A stretch of 64,000 nucleotides of DNA from CAZFOB01 sp964520325. GTDB lineage: Bacteria; Actinomycetota; JAICYB01. The position numbers and the translations under genes are program-made. The stretch spans positions 55,644 to 119,643 of the forward strand of contig CAZFOB010000011.1 of NCBI GenBank assembly GCA_964520325.1, given 5' to 3'. Within the stretch, counting starts at the first letter, position 1; every line of letters starts with the position of its first letter. Below, piece by piece: positions 16,156 through 23,250 of the stretch. The notes under the pieces are model-generated. The model did not search any database. It was not told the origin of the DNA and saw nothing but the letters and a program-made list of their open reading frames with translations.

Positions 16156-17315
16156 CACAACGAAGGTCCAGTCGGGCGACGGTCCTCGCGTGGAGCATGG
16201 CCGCGTTCTCGGTCGCGGTCAGTCTCGTCGGTGTCGTGGTCACCCTGTCGGACCCGAAGGGCAGCGAGGACGGTGGACCGTTCGCGGTGATGATCCCGAT
16301 CGTCCTGCTCGTCTTCCCGATCCTCGGTGCGTTGATCGCCTCGCGCGAGCCACAGAACAGCATCGGATGGATCTTCTGCGCGTTCGGGTTCACCGGGTCG
16401 ATCGGCGGCGCCGCCGAGTCGTACGCGACCGTCACCGCCGCCGCTGAGGATCACTGGGCGAACTGGGTCGGGCTGATCCTGATCGACAACCCCACGCTCT
16501 TCACCTACTTCGTGTTCATCCTGCTGCTCTTCCCGGATGGACGACTGCCGACGAGACGCTGGCGGCACCTCGCCAGGTTCAGCCTGGTGACGTCCGTGCT
16601 CTTGTGGTTCTTCATCGCGTTCAAGCCGGGAACGTTCAACGGCAGAGGGGGAACGTTCCAGATCCAGGCTCTCGCCCCGATCTGGAAGGTCGTCGAGGCT
16701 CCGCTCGTCTGGTCCGTGCCGTTCTGTCTGCTCGCGTCAGTGGCGGCGATGGTGATCCGGTTCCGGCGCTCCCGGGGGGTCGAACGCCAGCAGCTCAAGT
16801 GGCTGGTGTACGCCGCGGTCCTGATCGCGATGATCGTCGCGCTCGCCCCGCTCGTCTTCGCGAGACCGGACCTGTGGTGGCTCTGGCCGCTGCTGTTCGG
16901 CATCGGCGCCATGAGCATCCCGAGCGCGGCCGCCGTCGCGATCCTGCGCTACCGCCTCTACGACATCGACCGCCTGATCAGCCGGACCGTCTCGTACGCG
17001 CTCGTGACCGCTGTCCTCGGCTGCGTGTTCGCGGTGTTCGTCCTGGTCCCGAGCCTCATGCTGGGCACACGCAAGACCCCCGACTACGTGATCGCCGCGG
17101 CGACGCTCGTGGTCGCAGCGATGTTCCGTCCCGTGCGGCGCCGCGTGCAGAACACCGTCGACCACCGGTTCAACCGCAAGCGGTACGACGCGGAGCACAC
17201 GATCGAGGCGTTCACCTTGCGCTTGCGCGAACAGATCGACATCGACGCGCTGGGGCCGAGCTCGAGGAGGTCGCCGTTAGCACGATGCAGCCGTCGAACA
17301 GCTCACTGTGGTTGA
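16152..17315 (+). CDS. multi-TM protein with DesK/ComP-like sensor region, C-terminus frameshifted
   Basis: 387 residues as read, starting at GTG overlapping the previous stop. Seven to nine membrane helices are followed by the motifs LRYRLYDIDRLISRT and RRRVQNTVDHRFNRKRYDAE and the LREQIDID helix. These match the sensor half of a family of actinobacterial and chloroflexal membrane histidine-kinase-like proteins, but no kinase domain follows. At 17252-17255 the run GGGG is one G shorter than in the downstream paralogue (18426-18430). Adding one G gives the ending AELEEVAVSTMQPSNSSLWL, a stop at 17330-17332 and an ATGA overlap with the next gene, so the present end (PSSRRSPLARCSRR) is almost certainly wrong. 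Confidence 0.78.
   Translation: MTQRRSSRATVLAWSMAAFSVAVSLVGVVVTLSDPKGSEDGGPFAVMIPIVLLVFPILGALIASREPQNSIGWIFCAFGFTGSIGGAAESYATVTAAAEDHWANWVGLILIDNPTLFTYFVFILLLFPDGRLPTRRWRHLARFSLVTSVLLWFFIAFKPGTFNGRGGTFQIQALAPIWKVVEAPLVWSVPFCLLASVAAMVIRFRRSRGVERQQLKWLVYAAVLIAMIVALAPLVFARPDLWWLWPLLFGIGAMSIPSAAAVAILRYRLYDIDRLISRTVSYALVTAVLGCVFAVFVLVPSLMLGTRKTPDYVIAAATLVVAAMFRPVRRRVQNTVDHRFNRKRYDAEHTIEAFTLRLREQIDIDALGPSSRRSPLARCSRRTAHCG
17124..17255 (+). repeat. near-identical 132-base segment, copy 1 (pairs with 18298-18429)
   Basis: From TTCCGTCCCGTGCGGCG to the GGGG run, this segment matches 18298-18429 at all but about five positions, while the surrounding parts of the two genes are clearly diverged. It encodes the RRRVQNTVDHRFNRKRYD region. 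Recent duplication, gene conversion or strong constraint could explain it. Confidence 0.8.
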
Positions 17316-17328
17316 AAGGCGGGCGCGG

Positions 17329-18516
17329 ATGACCAGGGCACGCGTGGCGGCGGCTCTGGGCGCCCTGCTCAGTGTTGCTTTCTTCGTGGCCTCCGACGTT
17401 CTCGTCCTTGTGACGCAAGGACCGAAGGCGGGACCGACGGACTTCATCTGGGCCTTCCCCTTCGCAGCCATGGCCGTGACCGGAGCGTTCGTGGCGAGCC
17501 GCCGACCGCGGAACGCGACCGGGTGGCTCTTCCTTGGCGCGGGCCTCCTCTTCATGAGCAGTGTTGCCGCTCAGGACTATGCGAAGTACGCAACCGCGAC
17601 GCACGCTGCGCTCCCCGCGCTGGACATGGTTGCGTGGCTCGGGTTCTGGACCTGGATGCCGGCAACCGTGCTCTTGGCGCTTGTGCTGATCGTCTTTCCC
17701 ACCGGCCGCCCACCCAACGCGTTCTGGCGCTGGGTTGTGCGCCTCGCCGTGGCTCTCCTTGCTCTCACATGCGCCGCAGCGATACCCGTGCTGGGCGCAC
17801 CGGCTTCGGCGATCACTGAAGCAACGTCGGCCTCCTCCCTTCCGGGAGGTGGGGTACTCGGGTTCCTCGGCACAGGACCCCTCCCGATGTTGCTCCCCCT
17901 CGGCTTCATTGCGTTGGCTATCCGGTTCGTTCGCGCGAAGGGGATCGAACGCCAGCAGATGAAGTGGTTCGCTTTCGCGGCGAGCCTCTTGGTCGCAGCC
18001 GCGGGGATCTCGGTGGTGCTGGGCGTCTTCGGCGTCGAAGATCCGCTCGGGCATCCGCTCGGCGGAGGGAGCACCGTCATCGCGATGACGGCGATCCCGT
18101 TCGCCGCGGGCATCGCGATCCTTCGGTACCGGCTCTACGAGATCGACCGCATCATCAGCCGCACGGTCTCGTACGCAGCGGTCACAGCGATCCTCGGTGG
18201 CGTCTTCGCTCTCTGTGTGCTCCTTCCGCCACTCGCCATCGGCGGAGAGGCTCCGGACTACGTCATCGCCGTAGGGACGTTGGTCGTCGCCGCGTTGTTC
18301 CGTCCCGTGCGGCGCCGTGTGCAGAACACCGTCGACCACCGGTTCAACCGCAAGCGGTACGACGCTGAGCACACGATCGAGGCGTTCACGATGCGCTTGC
18401 GCGAACAGATCGACATCGACGCACTGGGGGCCGAACTGCGCGACGTCGTCTCCCGGACGATGCAGCCTTCAGGCGTGAGCTTGTGGATCAAAGCCACCGG
18501 GAGAACGCTGCGATGA
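17329..18516 (+). CDS. multi-TM protein, paralogue of the preceding one
   Basis: 395 residues from the ATG at 17329. A GTG at 17308 is in frame, but the ATG overlaps the restored stop of the preceding gene as ATGA. About eight hydrophobic helices are followed by the same block RYRLYEIDRIISRT, RRRVQNTVDHRFNRKRYDAE, LREQIDIDALGAEL and TMQPSGVSLWI. It ends where a sensor kinase would begin its phosphotransfer domain, so it may sense or scaffold rather than phosphorylate. It is one of three such proteins in this locus (also at 16152 and 24569), each downstream of cupredoxin genes. Function unknown. Confidence 0.8.
   Translation: MTRARVAAALGALLSVAFFVASDVLVLVTQGPKAGPTDFIWAFPFAAMAVTGAFVASRRPRNATGWLFLGAGLLFMSSVAAQDYAKYATATHAALPALDMVAWLGFWTWMPATVLLALVLIVFPTGRPPNAFWRWVVRLAVALLALTCAAAIPVLGAPASAITEATSASSLPGGGVLGFLGTGPLPMLLPLGFIALAIRFVRAKGIERQQMKWFAFAASLLVAAAGISVVLGVFGVEDPLGHPLGGGSTVIAMTAIPFAAGIAILRYRLYEIDRIISRTVSYAAVTAILGGVFALCVLLPPLAIGGEAPDYVIAVGTLVVAALFRPVRRRVQNTVDHRFNRKRYDAEHTIEAFTMRLREQIDIDALGAELRDVVSRTMQPSGVSLWIKATGRTLR
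18298..18429 (+). repeat. near-identical 132-base segment, copy 2 (pairs with 17124-17255)
   Basis: The same coding segment as the copy at 17124-17255, with one additional G in the final G run (five instead of four). Comparison of the two copies is the evidence for the frameshift in the upstream paralogue. Confidence 0.8.
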
Positions 18517-19223
18517 CCGCACGCACCGACGAGCGCTTCGTTCGCTTTGCCGGAGCGGCAGCCATCGGTTCGCAGGTCTTCCTTCTCGCGAACGGACTCA
18601 CGTGGCTGCTCGCCGCCGACTTCGACCTCGACGTCGCGTTGTATCCGAGCCGGTTCGTCTCGGTCGGTCCCCAGCAGATCGGACTGTTGCGCGGGAGCCT
18701 CGCCCTCGACGTCGTGGCGTACCTGCTGTGGATCCCTCTGGTGTTCGTCCTGCGTGACGCACTCGGGACGCGTCGAGCACGCATGTGGTCCATCGGCGGC
18801 CTCACCTACGCGATCGCCGGAGCCCTCGGCGCGGCCGTCCTGATCGGAGCCTGGCCCCCCTTGATACGCGCCTTTGCGGGCGGGGCCGACGCCGAGGTCG
18901 TCCGAGCGACCTTCAGCGCGATCACCGACGCCGTCTACCGCGGCATGTGGAACATCGTCGCCGTAACAGGACTCGGCACATGGCTGATCGCAACGGGTTA
19001 CGGCCTTCGCCGGCAACGGCGGAAAGGAGCCGCGACCGTGGCGATAGCCGCGGGCGGCGCGGCGCTCGCGGACGCCGTTGTCGTGATGGCGGGGGCGCAC
19101 CGCGCCGCGTTGGTCACGATCGGACTCACCGGGCTCCTCGCGGCGTGGTGGGGAACCGCGATCGGCATCGAGCTCCTGCTGCACCCGAGCGACTGGACGG
19201 GCACCGCGGAGGTCGCGCAATGA
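18513..19223 (+). CDS. hypothetical multi-TM protein
   Basis: 236 residues from the ATG at 18513, which overlaps the preceding stop (ATGA). About six hydrophobic segments are visible, including FAGAAAIGSQVFLLANGLTW, LDVVAYLLWIPLVFVL, and LAAWWGTAIGIELLL. The overall pattern, with polar loops between helix pairs, recalls DUF4386-like membrane proteins, but I cannot confirm that. It is the last obvious gene of the cupredoxin-sensor operon that begins at 15412. Its function is unknown. Confidence 0.68.
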   Translation: MTARTDERFVRFAGAAAIGSQVFLLANGLTWLLAADFDLDVALYPSRFVSVGPQQIGLLRGSLALDVVAYLLWIPLVFVLRDALGTRRARMWSIGGLTYAIAGALGAAVLIGAWPPLIRAFAGGADAEVVRATFSAITDAVYRGMWNIVAVTGLGTWLIATGYGLRRQRRKGAATVAIAAGGAALADAVVVMAGAHRAALVTIGLTGLLAAWWGTAIGIELLLHPSDWTGTAEVAQ

Positions 19224-19269
19224 ACAAGCTACCCTCGGAACCGTTCGCGTCGACTGGAGGTGACGAAGC

Positions 19270-20454
19270 GTGACCGACCGTTCGCTCGATGGGATCCGCG
19301 TCCTCGACTTCAGTCGCTTCGTGTCCGGGCCGCATTGCACGCGGATGCTCACCGACCTCGGCGCCGACGTCGCGAAGATCGAGCCTCCACAGGGTGATGG
19401 GACGCGGCGCTGGGGCAAGGAGCGCAACGGACTCGGTCCGTTCTTCAGCCAGCAGAACTGCGGCAAGCGGAGCATCTCCATCGACCTCTCGTCCGCGGAA
19501 GCGATCGATCTCTGTCGCCGGATGGCTGCGCGCGCGGACGTGCTCGTCGAGAACTTCCGTCCCGGCGTCATGGACCGGCTCGGCCTTGGTGCATCCGAGA
19601 TCCGCCGTGGCAACCCGCGCATCGTCTACGCGTCGATCACCGGGTTCGGTCCGGAAGGATCACTGGCCGATCGCCGCGCGTACGCGAACGTGGTGCACGC
19701 GTCCGCCGGTTTGCTCGAGCGCCAAGCGCGCACAGACGACCGTTCTCCGGTACCCGTGCATTGGTCGGCCGCCGACACGACCTCGAGCCTCCAGCTCCTC
19801 GTCGGGATCCTCGCGGCGCTCTACCGTCGTGAGCAGACCGGCGAGGGCGATCGTCTCGAAGTCGCGATGATCGACGCGGTCCTGTCCGCGGACGACTTCG
19901 CGGCCTTCGACCTGTGGGATCCCGACCCGACCGCACCGCGGCCCGAGCCGGTACTGTGTGCGACCGCCGACGGTCACGTGCTCGTGTCGGCGAACCCGAC
20001 CTACGACCCGGAGCCCTTCTGCACCGCGATGGGACGTCCCGAGCTGCTCGACGATCCGCGTTTCGCCGAGCGCTCCGATCGCCGGGCCAATCGCGATGCG
20101 TTCCTCGCCACACTCGACGCGTGGGCGCGAGAGCTTCCGACGGACGTCGTCGAGCAGCGGATGCACGACGCCGGCTTGGCCGTGTCCGCATTGCGTTCCA
20201 CGCGCGAGGCCGTCGCTTGGGGACGAACCGAGCCGCGGCCGGTGATCGTCGACATCGACGACCGGTCCGGCGCCACCGCGCCGTTGATCAACTCTCCGCA
20301 ACGGTTCGCCGACGCGCAGTCCGGCATCCGCGGCGTGGTCCCCTACCGCGGGGAGCACAACCGGGAGGTGCTCGCCGAGTGGCTCGATCTGCCTCCGTCC
20401 GACATCGATCAACTGGAAGCCTCGGGAACCCTGATTCTGCCGGACACCGCGTAG
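19270..20454 (+). CDS. CaiB/BaiF-family CoA-transferase
   Basis: 394 residues from a GTG at 19270 preceded by GGAGG at 19256-19260. Class III CoA-transferase signatures are LDFSRFVSGPHCTRMLTDLGADVAKIE, a DVLVENFRPGVMDRLG block, and YASITGFGP. The catalytic aspartate is D169 in WSAADTTSS, the same ordinal position as the active aspartate of formyl-CoA transferase. These enzymes move CoA between organic acids; the substrate is not predictable. A 17-codon frame (19220-19273) bridges it to the preceding gene with ATGA and GTGA overlaps. Its relation to the cupredoxin locus is unclear. Confidence 0.9.
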   Translation: MTDRSLDGIRVLDFSRFVSGPHCTRMLTDLGADVAKIEPPQGDGTRRWGKERNGLGPFFSQQNCGKRSISIDLSSAEAIDLCRRMAARADVLVENFRPGVMDRLGLGASEIRRGNPRIVYASITGFGPEGSLADRRAYANVVHASAGLLERQARTDDRSPVPVHWSAADTTSSLQLLVGILAALYRREQTGEGDRLEVAMIDAVLSADDFAAFDLWDPDPTAPRPEPVLCATADGHVLVSANPTYDPEPFCTAMGRPELLDDPRFAERSDRRANRDAFLATLDAWARELPTDVVEQRMHDAGLAVSALRSTREAVAWGRTEPRPVIVDIDDRSGATAPLINSPQRFADAQSGIRGVVPYRGEHNREVLAEWLDLPPSDIDQLEASGTLILPDTA

Positions 20455-20491
20455 CAACCACGTCGGCGTCGCGGGTACTTGTCCTGAGCGA

Positions 20492-20842
20492 TCACGGCGT
20501 GCGGAGGCCGAGGAAGTGCGAGAGAGCCGCGTCGATGCTTTCTTGCTCTTGTGAGCCGATCCGTCCGAAGACGCGATGAACGCGCCGCTTGTCGAGCGAG
20601 CGGAGCTGATCGACGAGAGCCCAGGACTGCTTGCGGAGACCACTGGGGCCCGGACGCAGGACGGGATAAAGCATCCCTTGTCCGGGCGTGCCGGTGATCG
20701 GGACGACGCACACCATCGGGAACCGCGCGTCCTCTGCGATCTGCGGATCGCTCACGATCACGCAGGGCCGCTGCCCACGCTGCTCGTGGCCTACGGTCGG
20801 ATCGAGACCGACCAGGACGACGCTGCCTCTCGGCAGCTTCAA
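20492..20842 (-). CDS. MazF/PemK-type endoribonuclease toxin
   Basis: 116 residues if started at the TTG at 20842, which overlaps the antitoxin stop (TTGA); the frame extends further only through antitoxin-coding sequence. The MazF fold is recognisable from LPRGSVVLVGLDPTVGHEQRG, RPCVIVSDP, CVVPITGT, and LVDQLRSLDKRRV. MazF toxins cleave RNA at short specific sequences. Translational coupling to the upstream antitoxin is the normal arrangement. Confidence 0.88.
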   Translation of the reverse strand: MKLPRGSVVLVGLDPTVGHEQRGQRPCVIVSDPQIAEDARFPMVCVVPITGTPGQGMLYPVLRPGPSGLRKQSWALVDQLRSLDKRRVHRVFGRIGSQEQESIDAALSHFLGLRTP

Positions 20843-21138
20843 CCGCGGACCTTCACCCAGCCCGATCCCGGCGACCAGGTGATCGGGGTCCCAGACTCGA
20901 GGCCGAGCAGATCGCCCGCCTCGTCGGTGGCGCCCTCGACCCACTCGGCGAACCCGGCGTCGGCCAGCTCCCGGCTCTCCGGGTGCGGGTTGGAGAGCGA
21001 GCGGCGGAGCTCTTGTCGTCGAAGTCGCTCGAGCTCACGGTTGACCGCGCCCAGCACAAAGCTGCTGCGGTTGCCGGCACGACGGTCGATGTCCCGCACG
21101 ACCTCTGGTGGCAGGGTGATCGTCACCCGCTCCATCAT
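20839..21138 (-). CDS. ribbon-helix-helix antitoxin partner of the MazF-type toxin
   Basis: 99 residues from ATG 21138 (a second ATG follows at 21135). The N-terminus MERVTITLPPEVVRDIDRRAG is a typical ribbon-helix-helix DNA-binding arm. The acidic C-terminus (RELADAGFAEWVEGATDEAG) would embrace the toxin. Such antitoxins repress their own operon; an AGTATGA/TCATACT inverted repeat lies just upstream of the start. It overlaps the toxin gene by four bases. Confidence 0.85.
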   Translation of the reverse strand: MMERVTITLPPEVVRDIDRRAGNRSSFVLGAVNRELERLRRQELRRSLSNPHPESRELADAGFAEWVEGATDEAGDLLGLESGTPITWSPGSGWVKVRG

Positions 21139-21153
21139 GGCTTTTCCCTTTCC

Positions 21154-21180
21154 AGTATGAGCTTTTGCGCATATCATACT
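21154..21180 (-). promoter_or_regulatory. inverted-repeat operator candidate of the mazEF-type module
   Basis: Perfect seven-base arms AGTATGA (21154-21160) and TCATACT (21174-21180) are separated by 13 bases, 16 bases upstream of the antitoxin ATG. The spacer contains AT-rich sequence unlike the GC-rich surroundings. The position and symmetry suit autoregulation by the ribbon-helix-helix antitoxin. Confidence 0.55.
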
Positions 21181-21230
21181 CGCGGAGCCTCGACTCGAGC
21201 GTCGATCATCCCCGGACAATGCCGTACGGA

Positions 21231-21650
21231 TCACGCGTCGGCGGGGAGCAATCGGAAGCTTCCGTCTCCCGCCACCGGGCGCACCGCACGGAAATGACGC
21301 TCGTCGAGCGTCGCGACGTCGGTGCAGCCAAGACGGTTCGCGAGCACGACAAGCGAGGCGTCTGTCAGGTCGACGCCGAGACCGCGGTAACGGCCGGCCA
21401 GCTCGACGATCTCTGCTTCCGCCTGGGGCCACCAGATGACGTCGTAGGCCCCATTCTTAAGATCGGCACGCCACGCATCTTGCGCACGGGTACCGGCTCG
21501 CGCCCCGGCGAGGTGGTCGACCTCGGCCACCACAAGCGGTGTCGTCGCAAGGCTGGGCAACGATGCGCCGTACCAGGCAGCAACGCGCTGGTGCCATGCG
21601 TCCGCACCATCGAGGAGGGCATAGATCACCGACGTGTCGACAACGATCAC
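21231..21650 (-). CDS. PIN-domain VapC-type toxin
   Basis: 139 residues. PIN-domain acidic residues are in place: the N-terminal MIVVDTSVIYALL, a glutamate in VVAEVDHLAG, and aspartates in GVDLTDASLVVLANRLG and VATLDERHF. VapC proteins are Mg-dependent RNases. The start overlaps the antitoxin gene by four bases (21647-21650). This module is adjacent to and parallel with the mazF module, forming a small toxin-antitoxin cluster inside the copper-protein region. Confidence 0.88.
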   Translation of the reverse strand: MIVVDTSVIYALLDGADAWHQRVAAWYGASLPSLATTPLVVAEVDHLAGARAGTRAQDAWRADLKNGAYDVIWWPQAEAEIVELAGRYRGLGVDLTDASLVVLANRLGCTDVATLDERHFRAVRPVAGDGSFRLLPADA

Positions 21651-21877
21651 TGGGAGCCGAACTTCGTCTCACGCAGGTGCCGGTCGACGTCTGAGGCGAC
21701 GTCCCCGGGGCCTCGCCCGACACCGATCGCGGTCACGACGGGCCGGCGATAGCCTTCGACCAAGCGCCTCACAGCGATCCGGATGAGCTCCGCCTTGCTG
21801 ACGCTGCGGTCGCGTGCCAGCCGGTCCAAGTCGCCGTCCAGGTCGCGATCGAGATAGATCGTCGTCTTGCGCCTCAT
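21647..21877 (-). CDS. VapB-type ribbon-helix-helix antitoxin
   Basis: 76 residues beginning MRRKTTIYLDRDLDGDLDRLA, a ribbon-helix-helix DNA-binding motif, followed by RSVSKAELIRIAVRRLV and a C-terminal toxin-binding tail. It is translationally coupled to the PIN toxin. A palindromic AT-rich element immediately upstream (21879-21893) is the likely self-operator. Confidence 0.85.
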   Translation of the reverse strand: MRRKTTIYLDRDLDGDLDRLARDRSVSKAELIRIAVRRLVEGYRRPVVTAIGVGRGPGDVASDVDRHLRETKFGSQ

Positions 21878-21878
21878 G

Positions 21879-21893
21879 CCATATATGGTACCA
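21879..21893 (-). promoter_or_regulatory. palindromic operator candidate of the vapBC-type module
   Basis: Two overlapping perfect palindromes, CCATATATGG (21879-21888) and TGGTACCA (21886-21893), start one base upstream of the antitoxin ATG. They are AT-rich against a GC-rich background. Self-repression by the ribbon-helix-helix antitoxin is the likely use. Confidence 0.5.
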
Positions 21894-21936
21894 CCATCAC
21901 ATGGAGCCAGCGCGGCGAAACTGCTGGTGGCGAAGT

Positions 21937-21961
21937 CGTAACGGTTACGGAACGGTAGCTT
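21937..21961 (+). promoter_or_regulatory. SARP-type direct repeat upstream of the cupredoxin lipoprotein operon
   Basis: CGTAACG (21937-21943) and CGGAACG (21948-21954) are spaced 11 bases apart, followed by TAGCTT (21956-21961), a TANNNT-type box. The first heptamer also forms CGTAAC-G-GTTACG inverted symmetry. The same two heptamers with the same spacing occur at 26027-26044. This is one of the two best copies. Confidence 0.45.
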
Positions 21962-21993
21962 GAGAGGATGCGGTGTCGACCAAGGAGCACTAC

Positions 21994-22026
21994 ATGCGTT
22001 ACAAGGCGTTCACGGTGCCTGAATAA
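21994..22026 (+). CDS. ten-residue upstream open reading frame (possible leader peptide)
   Basis: ATG at 21994 encodes MRYKAFTVPE and ends in TAA immediately before the ATG of the cupredoxin lipoprotein gene (TAAATG). AAGGAG at 21982-21987 is well placed for this small frame, while the lipoprotein start has no separate Shine-Dalgarno sequence outside it. Termination-reinitiation coupling is plausible. It could equally be fortuitous. Confidence 0.35.
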   Translation: MRYKAFTVPE

Positions 22027-23250
22027 ATGCGAAGGTTCGCATCGCTCCTGGCCGGGTTCTTACTGGTAAGCACCGGCTGCATGGGCGGCGGCGGAGTAAC
22101 GACAACGATCCTCGTGGACTACAGCCACGACGAGTTCCCGAGCTTCGTCGCAAAGAACTTCCCGAAACAGGTAGCCGTCCATCCGGGGACCGAGCTGGTC
22201 TTCAAGCAGACGTGGACGGGAGAGCCGCACTCCGTTACCGGCGGCACGCTCGTGAACACGCTGCTGGAGGAAGTCCGTCCCTTCATGGAGATGGTCGAAC
22301 GCGGCGAGGAGATCCCCGACGAACCGCCAAAGAAGCTCGCCAAACTCGAGAGGACGGTCGCCCCGGCAACCAACCACGAATCGGAGGAATTCGAGTTCAA
22401 CCAGACCGGGGCACAGCCCTGCTACCTGACGCGAGGACAACCGCGCCAGGACGGCAAGCCCTGCAAGGAACAGGACCAACCGGTGTTCACCGGGAAGCAG
22501 AGCTTCTACAACAGCGGTCTGCTCCCCTACGAAGGCCCGAAAGGCAACGAGTACCGCGTTCAGCTCACCGACGACATCGATCCCGGCTCGTACTGGTTCT
22601 TCTGCAACTACCACGGTCCGTTTCAGTCGACGGAGGTCATAGTCAAGCCGGAGAGCGAAGTCGTGCCGTCCGCCGAGGAGATCAGCAAGCTCGCGCGCAA
22701 CCAGATCAACAAGGTCAACAAGCCGTTCGAGCGCATCGTCGAGGACGCAGACGACGGCAAGCTGACGTGGAGGGATCCGGAACTCAAGCGCCCCCTCACC
22801 ATCCAAGGCAACTTCGCCGGACTGTTCAACCCCGCGTCGGAACAATGGCACTCCATCAACGCGTTCATCCCCAAGCGTTTGACGGTGGCCGCGGGCAAGA
22901 AGATCACCTGGAATCTGGTCGGGTTCCACACGATCAGCTTCGGTGTGCCCGACTACTTCCCGATCTTCACGTTCGAAGACAACGGCACGGTGACGCGTAA
23001 CCAAAAACTCGATCCTCCGGCGGGCGGGGCGAAAGAGTTCGACCTGCCCGAGGAACAGCTTTACGTAGAGGGACGCGAGGAGCCGATCCGCTTCGACGCC
23101 GGCACCTACGATGGCAAGGGATTCTGGTCCTCCGGCGCGATCGACGCGGAGCCCTGGATCGAATACAGCGTGCGGATCGCTAAACCGGGTACGTACCGTT
23201 TCGCGTGCCTGATCCATCCCCCGATGGTCGGAACCGTGGAGGTCACATGA
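22027..23250 (+). CDS. two-domain cupredoxin lipoprotein
   Basis: 407 residues. The N-terminus is a lipoprotein signal (SLLAGFLLVSTGC), so the protein should be anchored outside the membrane. Two cupredoxin-like domains follow. Domain 1 has a His in TGEPHSVTGG and FFCNYHGPFQS, that is Cys-2-His with no Met but a nearby Gln. Domain 2 has GFHTISFGVP and the C-terminal ACLIHPPMVG (C394, H397, M400), an amicyanin-like Cys-2-His-2-Met set. Cysteines in QPCYL and KPCKE may form a disulfide. It overlaps the next, paralogous gene by four bases. Electron transfer or copper storage is inferred; no redox partner is seen. Confidence 0.82.
   Translation: MRRFASLLAGFLLVSTGCMGGGGVTTTILVDYSHDEFPSFVAKNFPKQVAVHPGTELVFKQTWTGEPHSVTGGTLVNTLLEEVRPFMEMVERGEEIPDEPPKKLAKLERTVAPATNHESEEFEFNQTGAQPCYLTRGQPRQDGKPCKEQDQPVFTGKQSFYNSGLLPYEGPKGNEYRVQLTDDIDPGSYWFFCNYHGPFQSTEVIVKPESEVVPSAEEISKLARNQINKVNKPFERIVEDADDGKLTWRDPELKRPLTIQGNFAGLFNPASEQWHSINAFIPKRLTVAAGKKITWNLVGFHTISFGVPDYFPIFTFEDNGTVTRNQKLDPPAGGAKEFDLPEEQLYVEGREEPIRFDAGTYDGKGFWSSGAIDAEPWIEYSVRIAKPGTYRFACLIHPPMVGTVEVT

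Noticed and set aside
19220..19273. 17-codon frame (MNKLPSEPFASTGGDEA) between the 236-residue membrane protein and the CaiB gene
   Set aside because: Overlaps both neighbours by four bases, but it is polar, very short, and the CaiB gene has its own GGAGG site; too little to call a gene.
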